Of a stretch of 64,000 nucleotides of DNA, positions 35,148-44,700 are shown in pieces. Source of the stretch: Firmicutes bacterium FC7 (GTDB lineage Bacteria > Bacillota > Clostridia > Tissierellales > Tissierellaceae); contig JAKELU010000001.1 of assembly GCA_022760735.1 (NCBI GenBank), forward strand, positions 64,383 to 128,382, given 5' to 3'. The translations under genes and the position numbers were made by a program. Below the pieces are notes generated by a model. That model was not told where the DNA came from. It did no database searches and worked only from the letters and a program-made list of their open reading frames with translations. Position 1 is the first letter of the stretch; every line of letters starts with the position of its first letter.

Positions 35148-36398
35148 TTACTTACCTATATCATTCCTATAACATACTCCCTCAAATTTAACTTTTCCAA
35201 TGTTCTTATAGACCTCTTCTCTAGCCTTTGCTATATTTTCACCTAAACTTGTTATGGATAATACCCTACCTCCGTTTGTTAGTAGCTTATTATTTTCATA
35301 CCTTGAGCCATTGTGAAATACTATAATGGAATCGTCTAATTCTTCTAATCCACTTATTTCATAACCTTTCTTATATTCTCCAGGGTATCCTGATGAAGTT
35401 AGAACAACAGTTACACAAGACTTATCATCCCAAACCAAGTCCGTTTCAACTAAGGTACCATCTATAGTTTTTAGGAACACATCTACTATGTCAGATTTTA
35501 ACCTTGGAAGTACAACTTCAGTTTCAGGATCACCAAATCTTACGTTGAATTCTAGTACCTTTGGCTCACCTTTTACTATCATAAATCCTATAAACAAAAT
35601 GCCTTTAAAGTTTAATCCTTCATTTATAAATCCATTGATTATTTTATCTAAAACATCTTTTTTAATTTTATTATTCAATTCTTCAGTAAATAATGGGCTT
35701 GGTGAAAAGCAACCTACCCCTCCAGTATTTGGTCCTAAATCTCCATCATAGATTTTCTTATAATCCTTCGCACTTTCTAGAGGTATTATCTTGTTATCTG
35801 TTACAAAGCATAAAAGAGAAGCTTCCACTCCGTCTAAAAACTCTTCTAAGACAATTTTTCTGCCTTCATCACCAAAGATTTTATCAACTAATATTTTCTT
35901 AATTACATTCTTGGCTTCCTCTTCTGAATTACAGATTATAACTCCTTTGCCTAAGCATAATCCATCTGCCTTTATAACTAAAGGATAAGTAAAATTCTTA
36001 AGTTCACTTACTGCTACTTCATGATCTGTAAAACTTCTATATTTTGCAGTTGGCACTCCATACTTTTCCATAAATCTCTTTGAAAAATCTTTACTTCCCT
36101 CTAATTGTGCACACTGTTTATTTGGTCCAAAGATTTTTAGATTATTTTCCTCAAATTTATCTACTATGCCATGTACCAATGGATCTTCAGGGCCTACTAC
36201 AGTTAAATCTATATTATTATTAAGTGCAAATTCCAATAGCTTATCTATTTCATTAGGCTTTATATCTATATTCTCAGCAATTTCTCTTGTACCGCCATTC
36301 CCAGGGGCACAGTAGATTTTACTCACATTTTTAGATTGTTTTATCTTCCAACACAAAGCGTGTTCTCTTCCGCCACTTCCGATAACTAGGACTTTCAT
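35148..36398 (-). CDS. purD: Phosphoribosylamine-glycine ligase
   Basis: A 416-residue ATP-grasp enzyme that joins 5-phosphoribosylamine, glycine and ATP to GAR. Diagnostic parts are VLVIGSGGREHALCWK at the start, FGPNKQCAQLEGSKDFSKRF, YPLVIKADGLCLGKGV, GGVGCFSP and VLEFNVRFGDPETEVVLPR. AGGAGG precedes the ATG. It is the last gene of the purine operon, separated from purH by 185 bases that hold a palindromic element. Its substrate comes from PurF, which here has a degenerate glutaminase site. Confidence 0.97.
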   Translation of the reverse strand: MKVLVIGSGGREHALCWKIKQSKNVSKIYCAPGNGGTREIAENIDIKPNEIDKLLEFALNNNIDLTVVGPEDPLVHGIVDKFEENNLKIFGPNKQCAQLEGSKDFSKRFMEKYGVPTAKYRSFTDHEVAVSELKNFTYPLVIKADGLCLGKGVIICNSEEEAKNVIKKILVDKIFGDEGRKIVLEEFLDGVEASLLCFVTDNKIIPLESAKDYKKIYDGDLGPNTGGVGCFSPSPLFTEELNNKIKKDVLDKIINGFINEGLNFKGILFIGFMIVKGEPKVLEFNVRFGDPETEVVLPRLKSDIVDVFLKTIDGTLVETDLVWDDKSCVTVVLTSSGYPGEYKKGYEISGLEELDDSIIVFHNGSRYENNKLLTNGGRVLSITSLGENIAKAREEVYKNIGKVKFEGVCYRNDIGK

Positions 36399-36427
36399 CT
36401 TTTCCTCCTATTAATGTTAAATAATTA

Positions 36428-36514
36428 AATCCGAGATTCTTCACATTCGTTCTGAATGGCAATAAAGTCATCATTCAGAACTTCGTAGAGGTATCAATCT
36501 AGGGTTTTATAGAG
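36428..36514. repeat. Palindromic intergenic element between purH and purD
   Basis: A perfect ten-base core stem GTTCTGAATG/CATTCAGAAC (36449-36458 and 36472-36481) lies inside longer imperfect arms: AATCCGAGATTCTTCACATTCG on the left, and on the right the inverse of CCCTAGATTGATACCTCTACGAA. The phrase GAGATTCTTCAC-TTCG-TTCTGAATG resembles interspersed REP-like elements of Firmicutes. The rest to 36583 holds another small stem, GAAACC-N5-GGTTTC (36545-36561), ahead of the purH stop. Confidence 0.55.
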
Positions 36515-36583
36515 TGAACATTTGCAGACCGACTCTTCAAGTCCGAAACCGAACGGGTTTCTATTATAATAAGCCGGTGATAT

Positions 36584-38116
36584 TTAGTGTTTAAAATGTC
36601 TCATTCCAGTAAATATCATTGCTATACCATATTTATCTGCTGCTTCTATTACTTCATTGTCCTTTATTGATCCACCAGGTTGAATTACAGCCGTTACACC
36701 AGCTTTAGCCAATGCTTCAACAGAATCGCTAAATGGAAAGAATCCATCTGAAGCTGCAACACTATTTTTGATTTTGTCCTTACTTCTTTCTATTGCATTT
36801 TCTGTTGCCCAGAATCTATTAACTTCTCCAAGGCCGATTCCTATTGTAGCCTTATCTTTAGCAATTACAATACCATTTGATTTTATATTTTTAGCGGCCT
36901 TCCAAGCAAACATTAGGTCTTCCATCTCTTTTTCGTTAGGTTTTCTTTTAGTTACTACTTTAAAATCATCCATAAGTAGTTTTTCATTTCTATCCTGCAT
37001 TAAAAGTCCGCCTAGTACTTTTTTAATGTCCATAGCCTCATAATCATTTTTACCTATATTGTCTATTTGAATTAATCTTATATTTTTCTTTTGAGTTAAG
37101 ATTGATATTGCATCCTCAGTAAATGATGGTGCTAAGACAATCTCAATAAATATTTCATTTATCTTCTGTGCAACATCAGAGTCAATCTCTCTATTAGCTG
37201 CTATAATTCCACCAAATATTGATTCCTTATCACACTCATAAGCTTTTAAATATGCTTCCAATAGCGTTTGTCCACTTCCTATGCCACATGGATTAGTATG
37301 CTTTACAGCAACTATAGTAGGTTCTTCAAATTCCTTTAAAATTTCCAAAGCCCCATTTGCATCATTTATATTATTAAAGGATAGTTGCTTTCCATGTAGT
37401 TGTTTGCCTGATGATATAGAACCCGCAACTTCAAATACTTCCTCATAAAAGCTCGCTTCTTGATGTGGATTTTCTCCGTATCTTAGATCCTGTGAGCGCT
37501 TATAAGTTAGAGTCAATGTTTCAGGGAATTTAACTTTTGTAAATCTATTAAAATAATTAGCTATTAAGGCATCATAATAAGCTGTATAATTAAATACCTT
37601 ACAAGCCAAATACTCCTTTGTTTCAATACTTACTTCATTATTTTCTTTTAACTCCTCTAAGACTTTTTCATAGTCATCAGGATCAACTATAACAGTAACA
37701 AATTTGTAATTTTTTGCCGCTGCCCTAATCATAGAAGGTCCACCAATATCTATATTTTCAATTATATCCTCATGGGTTGAACTAGGATTTTTTATGGTCT
37801 CTTCAAAAGGATAAAGATTATTTACAACCATATCAATTGAATTAATATTTAATTCTTTTATAGTATTTACGTGCTCTTCTTCATCTCTTTTATATAATAA
37901 TCCACCATGTATATATGGATTTAGCGTCTTTACTCTTCCATCTAATATTTCGGGAAAATTTGTAACTTCCTCAATTTCAATGACATTTATTCCTTCTTCC
38001 TTTAATGCTCTTGCAGTTCCACCGGTAGAGATTATTTCCCATCCTAATTTAACTAATCCCTTTGCAAACTCTACAATTCCATCTTTTTTATATACACTAA
38101 TTAGTGCTCTTTTCAT
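36584..38116 (-). CDS. purH: Bifunctional AICAR formyltransferase / IMP cyclohydrolase
   Basis: A 510-residue two-domain enzyme. The N-terminal IMP cyclohydrolase (residues 1-~195) starts RALISVYKKDGIVEFAKGL and contains ISTGGTARALK and RVKTLNPYIHGG. The C-terminal AICAR transformylase has LRYGENPHQEASFY, VAVKHTNPCGIGSG, IGLGEVNRF and the end IFTGMRHFKH. It performs the last two steps to IMP using 10-formyl-THF. The gene begins ten bases after purN. All expected catalytic Lys-His-Asn blocks are present. Confidence 0.97.
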   Translation of the reverse strand: MKRALISVYKKDGIVEFAKGLVKLGWEIISTGGTARALKEEGINVIEIEEVTNFPEILDGRVKTLNPYIHGGLLYKRDEEEHVNTIKELNINSIDMVVNNLYPFEETIKNPSSTHEDIIENIDIGGPSMIRAAAKNYKFVTVIVDPDDYEKVLEELKENNEVSIETKEYLACKVFNYTAYYDALIANYFNRFTKVKFPETLTLTYKRSQDLRYGENPHQEASFYEEVFEVAGSISSGKQLHGKQLSFNNINDANGALEILKEFEEPTIVAVKHTNPCGIGSGQTLLEAYLKAYECDKESIFGGIIAANREIDSDVAQKINEIFIEIVLAPSFTEDAISILTQKKNIRLIQIDNIGKNDYEAMDIKKVLGGLLMQDRNEKLLMDDFKVVTKRKPNEKEMEDLMFAWKAAKNIKSNGIVIAKDKATIGIGLGEVNRFWATENAIERSKDKIKNSVAASDGFFPFSDSVEALAKAGVTAVIQPGGSIKDNEVIEAADKYGIAMIFTGMRHFKH

Positions 38117-38126
38117 TAAATCACTC

Positions 38127-38750
38127 CTATTTTGTTCTAACTATTCTTCCGTCTATAGTTAACCTATTGTCACAGTATAATTTAATAGCCTCAACTAAAA
38201 TACGATGTTCAACTTTTAATACTTTCTTTTGAAGTGTATCTGGCGTATCATCTTCAGCAACTTTAACAGCTTCTTGTATGATAATAGGTCCAGTATCTGT
38301 ATTTTCATCTACAAAATGTACTGTTGCACCGGTTATCTTACAGCCATATTCCAGAACTGCTTCGTGTACTCTTATTCCATAATAATTTTTCCCGCAAAAA
38401 CTAGGTATAAGGGAAGGGTGTATATTCATTATCCTCCCAGAATACTTATTTATAAATTCCTTAGAGAGTATCTTTAAATACCCTGCCAAAACAATTAAAT
38501 CTATATCTCTTTTCTTAAATTCATCTATTAACCTTCTATTAAATGATTCTTCATTTTCATAATCTTTAGGGTTTATATATATTGATTCTATTCCGGCTTT
38601 TTTCCCTCTTTCTAGACCATAGGCATTCTCTCTGTTGGAAATTATTAATTCAATACTTCCATTTATATTTCCTTCATTTATATTGTCAATAATGGACTGT
38701 AGGTTAGTACCTCCACCTGAAATTAGAACACCTATTTTTGTTTGTGACAT
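38127..38750 (-). CDS. purN: Phosphoribosylglycinamide formyltransferase
   Basis: A 207-residue folate-dependent GAR transformylase. It shows [30 protein letters not shown], the catalytic N-H-D region ([31 protein letters not shown]) and the normal length. It overlaps the end of purM by 19 bases, so translation is likely coupled. PurN uses 10-formyl-THF, the product of the Fhs enzyme elsewhere in the window. Confidence 0.96.
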   Translation of the reverse strand: MSQTKIGVLISGGGTNLQSIIDNINEGNINGSIELIISNRENAYGLERGKKAGIESIYINPKDYENEESFNRRLIDEFKKRDIDLIVLAGYLKILSKEFINKYSGRIMNIHPSLIPSFCGKNYYGIRVHEAVLEYGCKITGATVHFVDENTDTGPIIIQEAVKVAEDDTPDTLQKKVLKVEHRILVEAIKLYCDNRLTIDGRIVRTK

Positions 38751-39772
38751 AGAACAACACCCTTATTACCTTTTCTAATTTCTCCTAATACATAAAACTT
38801 CTCATGTCTTTCATTTAAATAGTTTTCTATATCCATTAGTTCATCTTTTGAAACAACTAGCACCATTCCAACGCCCATGTTAAATGTAGAATACATCTCG
38901 TCTATATTGATATTTCCCCATTGCTGCAATAGATTAAATATTGGAAGTGTATTAATCTTTGTACAATCTATATGTGCTGACAAGCCTTCAGGTAACATTC
39001 TTGGAATATTTTCATAAAATCCTCCACCTGTAATATGACTCAAGCCTTTTATTTTAAATTTCTCTATTAAATCATAAACAGGATCTACATAAATTCTTGT
39101 TGGCTTAAGTAATTCCTCACCAATAGTACAACCTAATTCTTCAAAATACTCATTTACATCAAGTTTTTCCTTTTCAAACACTAGCTTTCTAACTAGTGAA
39201 TAGCCATTACTGTGAATTCCATTAGAAGGTAAGCCTATGATAATATCTCCTTCTTCTATGGCTGATCCATCTATTATTTTTGACTTATCTACTACTCCTA
39301 CACAAAAACCAGCCATATCATATTCCTCTTCACTGTATAATCCTGGCATTTCCGCTGTTTCTCCACCAACTAATGGACATTTTGATTTAATGCATCCGTT
39401 GGAAACTCCTTCAACTATACTAGCCATTTTTTCAGGGACTAATTTCCCAGTAGCTATATAATCAAGGAAGAATAAAGGTTTTGCACCTTGGCACAAGATA
39501 TCATTTACGCACATAGCAACACAATCTTCACCAACGGTATTGTGTCTATCCATCATAAATGCGATTTTTAACTTTGTACCAACTCCGTCTGTACCTGATA
39601 CTAAAACTGGTTCCCTATATTTTGTAGTATCTAGTTGAAATAACCCTGCAAAACCTCCTATTTCAGATAACACTCCTGGCATATGGGTCTTTTTTACTAA
39701 ATTCTTAATAAGCTGTACTTCCTTGTATCCAGCCTCCTTGTCAACTCCTGAATCCTTATATGTTATAGACAT
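38732..39772 (-). CDS. purM: Phosphoribosylformylglycinamidine cyclo-ligase (AIR synthase)
   Basis: The ATG at 39772 with AAGGAGG seven bases upstream gives 346 residues; an earlier frame start at 39793 lies before that ribosome site. Typical blocks are [72 protein letters not shown] and [13 protein letters not shown]. The enzyme closes the imidazole ring of AIR with ATP. The spacer to purF (128 bases) holds a structured stretch. Confidence 0.97.
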   Translation of the reverse strand: MSITYKDSGVDKEAGYKEVQLIKNLVKKTHMPGVLSEIGGFAGLFQLDTTKYREPVLVSGTDGVGTKLKIAFMMDRHNTVGEDCVAMCVNDILCQGAKPLFFLDYIATGKLVPEKMASIVEGVSNGCIKSKCPLVGGETAEMPGLYSEEEYDMAGFCVGVVDKSKIIDGSAIEEGDIIIGLPSNGIHSNGYSLVRKLVFEKEKLDVNEYFEELGCTIGEELLKPTRIYVDPVYDLIEKFKIKGLSHITGGGFYENIPRMLPEGLSAHIDCTKINTLPIFNLLQQWGNINIDEMYSTFNMGVGMVLVVSKDELMDIENYLNERHEKFYVLGEIRKGNKGVVLCHKQK

Positions 39773-39839
39773 GTATATCCTCCTTAAATTCAATTCAATC
39801 CTATTTAGTGAATTTCTTTAGTATTGTTAAGCAACTTTC

Positions 39840-39901
39840 GCGTCCCTAGGATTTGACCCCAGAGAGAATTGAAAGCTATTGGGGAGTAAACCCGAGATTC
39901 T
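39840..39901. repeat. Possible relic of the same palindromic element, between purF and purM
   Basis: The spacer reads CGTCCCTAGGATTTGACCCC, then a gap, then GGGGAGTAAACCCGAGATTCT. The CCCC/GGGG arms (about 39857-39860 and 39880-39883) can pair. Its right end AACCCGAGATTCT repeats the left end of the purH-purD element (AATCCGAGATTCT), and the inverted CCTAGGATTT recalls that element's other end. The match is short, so relation is tentative. It overlaps the last codons of purF. Confidence 0.35.
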
Positions 39902-41264
39902 ATTCACCATTAACTTTCTTTACGAATGGCTTAATAGCATAATCGCCAGTAAAGCATCCTTTACAAAATCCGTTATTCTCTCCTACTGATTTAACAAGTC
40001 CATCAATAGATAAATAGTATAGCGAATCAGCACCTATCATTTTTCTAATATCTTCTGTACTATAATTAGCAGCAATTAAATTTTCTCTACTAGGTGTATC
40101 CATTCCCAAATGACATGGATTTACCACCTGTGGAGATGCAATTCTAACATGAATCTCTTTTGCTCCTGCTTTTTTTAGCAAATCCACAGTTCTTTTTATT
40201 GTAGTACCTCTCACAATTGAATCATCTACTAAAATTACTCTTTTGCCTTCTATATTTTCCTTCACTGTATTTAACTTAATTCTTACTCCTTGCTCTCTCA
40301 AATCTTGACTTGGTTGTATGAAAGTTCTACCAACATATCTATTTTTAATTATTCCTTCTGCATAAGGAATCTTTGATTCTTCAGCAAATCCTATAGCAAA
40401 TACAATTCCTGAATCAGGAGCACCGATTACAACATCCCCATCATTTTCCGATTCCCTAGCAAGTTGTCTACCAGCCTCTTGCCTTGATAGATAAATACTT
40501 CTACCGTCCAATAAGCTATCAGGTCTAGCAAAATAAATTAACTCAAATAAGCAAAGGTTTCTTTTCTTAGGATTTCTATTTATCGTTCTTAATCCTTCAT
40601 TATCAATAACTACTACTTCTCCTGGCTCTATATCCCGTATAAACTCCGCACCTATTGTATCAAATGCGCAGGTTTCTGATGCTAATATATAATTATTATC
40701 TAATTTACCAAGGGATAATGGCTTTAAGCCAAAAGGATCCCTTGCGCCTATTAATCTATCATTTGTCATTAATACAAGGCCGTAGGTTCCTTCAACTTCG
40801 TTTAAGGTTTTTATTATGGCTTCTTCTAAATCACCCTTGTGATTTCTAGCTATTAAATTTGCTAATACCTCTCCATCTAGACTGGATTGAAAAATGATAC
40901 CTGCATCCTCTAGACTATCTTTAATTTTTTCCGAGTTAACTATTGTTCCATCTAGAGATAAAGCTAGAGCTCCTCTTTTATAGCCTGCTACTAAAGGTAG
41001 TGTATTAACTTGACTATGTTCATCATGGGAAGGGGCATATCTGACATGGCCTATACCTATATTGCCTCTTAGTCTTCCTATTTTTTCTTTAGAGAAGACT
41101 TCATGAACAAGTCCAAGCTCCTTAAAATAATCTATATATCCGTTGTTATTCACTGCAATACCTGAACTTACTTGGCCTCTATGTTGAAGTGCATAAAGAC
41201 CATAATATATAAGTTGAGATACATCATTTCGTTTAGAACTATATATTCCAATTATTCCACTCAA
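39900..41264 (-). CDS. purF: Amidophosphoribosyltransferase with a degenerate glutaminase site
   Basis: A 454-residue PurF; it starts at TTG 41264, seven bases after AGGAGGG. A frame stop just upstream leaves no room for a Cys-containing propeptide. The mature N-terminus would be Ser-Gly-Ile-Ile-Gly-Ile, so the N-terminal nucleophile Cys is replaced by Ser. Other glutaminase blocks are changed too: the usual HRGQESAG is HRGQVSSG, GHVRYSTTG is GHVRYAPSH, and the oxyanion-hole NG (residues ~105-106) is DG in LSLDGTI. The phosphoribosyltransferase half is intact (VILVDDSIVRGTT). The four Fe-S cluster cysteines remain (LCLFEL, NPCHLG, FCKGC). It is likely an NH3-dependent enzyme making phosphoribosylamine from PRPP. 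Confidence 0.94.
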   Translation of the reverse strand: MSGIIGIYSSKRNDVSQLIYYGLYALQHRGQVSSGIAVNNNGYIDYFKELGLVHEVFSKEKIGRLRGNIGIGHVRYAPSHDEHSQVNTLPLVAGYKRGALALSLDGTIVNSEKIKDSLEDAGIIFQSSLDGEVLANLIARNHKGDLEEAIIKTLNEVEGTYGLVLMTNDRLIGARDPFGLKPLSLGKLDNNYILASETCAFDTIGAEFIRDIEPGEVVVIDNEGLRTINRNPKKRNLCLFELIYFARPDSLLDGRSIYLSRQEAGRQLARESENDGDVVIGAPDSGIVFAIGFAEESKIPYAEGIIKNRYVGRTFIQPSQDLREQGVRIKLNTVKENIEGKRVILVDDSIVRGTTIKRTVDLLKKAGAKEIHVRIASPQVVNPCHLGMDTPSRENLIAANYSTEDIRKMIGADSLYYLSIDGLVKSVGENNGFCKGCFTGDYAIKPFVKKVNGE

Positions 41265-41276
41265 GGCTGAGCCCTC

Positions 41277-41756
41277 CTAACTATTTAGTTCTCTATCCAT
41301 TCTTATAACTTCTTCTTCCATTTCCTTCTTGTATTCTTTAAACTTCTCTCTTAAATCTGGATATTTTACTGATAATATTTGAACCGCTAATAGCCCAGCA
41401 TTTTCCCCACCATCGATGGCAACTGTTGCTACCGGAACTCCCTTTGGCATTTGAACTACTGATAATAGTGAATCAAGCCCGTCCATAGTGGAAGATTTAG
41501 CAGGAATTCCTATTACAGGGAGCGGTGTTATACCAGCAATAACACCTGCTAAGTGAGCCGCCTTTCCTGCAATAGCTACGATCACTTCAATACCATTTGA
41601 TTCAGCATTTTCTGCAAACTCAGCAGCTATATGTGGACTTCTATGAGCTGAGATAACTCTTGTTTCATAATCTACTCCGAATTTTCCTAAAACTTTTATA
41701 ACCTTATTTCCAATTTCTCTATCTGAAATACTTCCCATTACTATACTAACCTTCAT
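41277..41756 (-). CDS. purE: N5-carboxyaminoimidazole ribonucleotide mutase
   Basis: The ATG at 41756 is eight bases after AGGAG, giving 159 residues. It has SIVMGSISDREI (the usual GSxSD motif), VISAHRSP with the catalytic His, AGKAAHLAGVIAG, PVIGIP and the end VQMPKGVPVATVAIDGG. That makes it a class I PurE. No purK is present in the window, as in many anaerobes whose high CO2 may allow direct carboxylation, or because purK is elsewhere. The gene lies between purL and purF, separated by a dozen bases or fewer. Confidence 0.96.
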   Translation of the reverse strand: MKVSIVMGSISDREIGNKVIKVLGKFGVDYETRVISAHRSPHIAAEFAENAESNGIEVIVAIAGKAAHLAGVIAGITPLPVIGIPAKSSTMDGLDSLLSVVQMPKGVPVATVAIDGGENAGLLAVQILSVKYPDLREKFKEYKKEMEEEVIRMDRELNS

Positions 41757-41767
41757 CACATTCACTC

Positions 41768-44700
41768 CTAAACAAAGTATTTTACCCCTGATTCAAATAT
41801 CTTGTGTCTTCCTTTTATTTTTACGTTCTTATAGACTCCTTCTCCCATTCTATCTATGGAGGTTATAGTACCTAGAATTCTTCCATCTTTACTTGTGAAT
41901 GATTCAACGGCCATATCTGAACCAGTAGGATTAGTTGAAACAAATTGAGTTACAAGCTGACCATTGATTAATAGTTCATCTGCACTATTGCCTAGTAGAA
42001 TTCTACCTTCTTTAGTAGCTATTGGAACAGTATATACTTCACCTACTTCCATTTCATTCATCCAAGGTGATAAATTAGACACTACCTTTACATCCACCAT
42101 TGTAGAGATGAATTTACCGTCAATATTATTCGTAATATATGGTGATTGCAATAAACCAGCTTTTATTAATCCAAGTGCACCTTCTCCAATTCCTAGGATA
42201 AGTCCATCTCTATTTTCTAGAAGCTCATCAAGTGATTCCTTAATATAAGGGTTGTTAAAGATAATGTTTAATAGCTTTCCACCAGCTTCTGGCTCATCAC
42301 CGTAGATTTGGCCATGAGGTAATCCAAGGATTTGAGAATTCTTTATTTTTTCTGCTAAAATCTTGTATGACTCTTCAATATTATCCTTAGTTAATGATTT
42401 GAAAACATAGGTTTCTACTTCTGCACCAGCTTTTTCAAAGGATCTAGCCATATCATATTCACCATGAGTTCCAGTAAAAATTGGAATGATTACTTTTGGC
42501 TTAACTATTGCTCTTTGCTTCTTAATGATAGTTCCCTTTGTATATGGTCTAATTTCTGTTTGCTCAAAAGCTTTTCTATCAGTAGGGAATACCTCTTTCA
42601 ATGGTTCTTCCCATTGAACTAACAATTCATCAAGTCCTATAATTTCATCCTTTATCTCTATTTGCTCTTTTGCTATTGTTCTACCAATTAAGGAATAATC
42701 TATTCCCTCAAATATTTCTTCAATATTTTCTCTATTGCTTATTTCCAATATGATAGAGCCATAAAGAGGTTTATAGAGTTTGTCTACTATGCTTTCTTCA
42801 ATTTCACAACCTATTTTATTACCTAATGTCATTTCAGCTATACTCTTTGCTATTCCTCCAAATGTAATACTTGAGCTTGCTAGAACTTTCTTTTTATCTA
42901 TTAATTCATTTATCCTTATATAATTCTTCTTTAATTGCTCAAAGTTCACTAAACCATTGTCATCTATGTGTAAATTAACCATTACGATATTTGACCCTAC
43001 TTCTTTAAATTCCTTTGAAACAATGTTGTCAACTTTATCATAACTTACTGCAAAGCTTAATAATGAAGGTGGCACATTTACACTTCCAAAGCTACCACTC
43101 ATACTATCTTTTCCACCAATGCTTGGAATATCTAAGTTCTTTTGAACTAAAAATGCTCCTAAAAGGCTTGCAAATGGCTTACCCCATTTAGTTGGATTAT
43201 CTCCTAATCTCTCAAAATACTCTTGGAATGTAAGTCTAACTTTTCTATAATCTCCACCTAAAGCTACAATTTTCGCAATAGATTCAATAACTGCATAGTA
43301 TCCGCCATGGAATGTACTCCACTTAGCTAATTTAGGGTCATATCCATAGGTCATCATAGAGCAGGTAGTTGTTTCTCCTTCTGGAACTGGAATTTTTGCT
43401 ACCATACCTTCCTGTGGAGTTACCATTTCTTTACCACCTAATTGCATCAATACAGTACCTGAACCAATTGTATTATCAAATCTTTCAACTAAGCCTTTTT
43501 GTGAGGCAACATTTAATTCTTTTATATTTTCTATGAATGCTTCTTTAAGTCCCTTATTCTGTACATGACATGGATCGTTTATTAAATACATTTCATCATT
43601 TGGCATGGCTATATTTACTTTAGCCTTTTTTCTTATTCCATTTGTATTTAGGAATTCTCTATCTATATCGATTATCATTTTTCCTTGCCATACCATTTGA
43701 AGTCTATTTGTATCTGTAACCTGAGCAATTACAGTCGCCTCTAAATCCTCTGCCTTTACAAGGCTCATGAACTCGTCTAAATTTTCTTTATCGATAACTA
43801 CTGCCATTCTCTCCTGGGATTCAGATAGTGCAATTTCAGCTCCATCAAGTCCTTCATATTTTAGAGGTACTTTATTTAAATCGATATATAAGCTATCTGC
43901 CAACTCTCCCACTGCAACTGCTACTCCACCAGCTCCAAAGTCATTACATTTCTTAATAAGCTTTGTTGCATTTGGGTTTCTAAACAGTCTTACTATCTTT
44001 CTCTCTAGAACTGGATTTCCTTTTTGTACTTCTGCTCCTGATTTTTCAAGGGATTTCTCTGTTTGTACTTTTGAAGAACCAACAGCAGCACCTAGACCGT
44101 CTCTTCCAGTTCTCCCACCAACAAGAAGTATTAAATCTGTAGGTTCTGATTTGCCTCTTACAACCCAATCCTTAGGAGCAGCTGCAACTAGAGCACCTAA
44201 TTCCATTCTCTTTGCGACAAAACCTTCATCATAGAATTCCTTTATATAGCCTGAAGTAGCTCCGATTTGATTGCCGTATGAGCTATATCCTTCCATAGCT
44301 GTTTGAGTTATTTTTCTTTGAGGTAATTTCCCTTTTAATGTATCTTCAAATTTTTGGCGTGGGTCAGCTGCACCTGTAATTCTCATAGCTTGATATACAT
44401 ATGCTCTACCAGATAGAGGATCTCTGATTCCACCACCTAAACAAGTAGCTGCTCCTCCAAAAGGCTCCATTTCAGTTGGATGATTGTGAGTTTCATTTTT
44501 AAACATTAATAGATATTTTTCATTTTTACCATTTACATCAACGTCAATTACAATACTAGCCGCATTAACCTCATCTGTTTCTTCCTTATCATCAAGCAAG
44601 CCCTTTTTCTTTATTTCCTTCATGTTTATAGTAGCTAAATCCATTAAAGATGTAGCTCTCTCTTTGTCTTCGTAAACATATTTCTTTGATTTCAAGTATT

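Noticed and set aside
39836-39899. Structured spacer between purF and purM as a riboswitch
   Set aside because: It can fold (CCCC/GGGG) but matches no riboswitch core that I know, and its end resembles the palindromic repeat near purD, so I list it only as a possible repeat relic.
43767-44234. 155-residue plus-strand frame opposite purL
   Set aside because: Antisense shadow of a conserved purL segment; no start signals.
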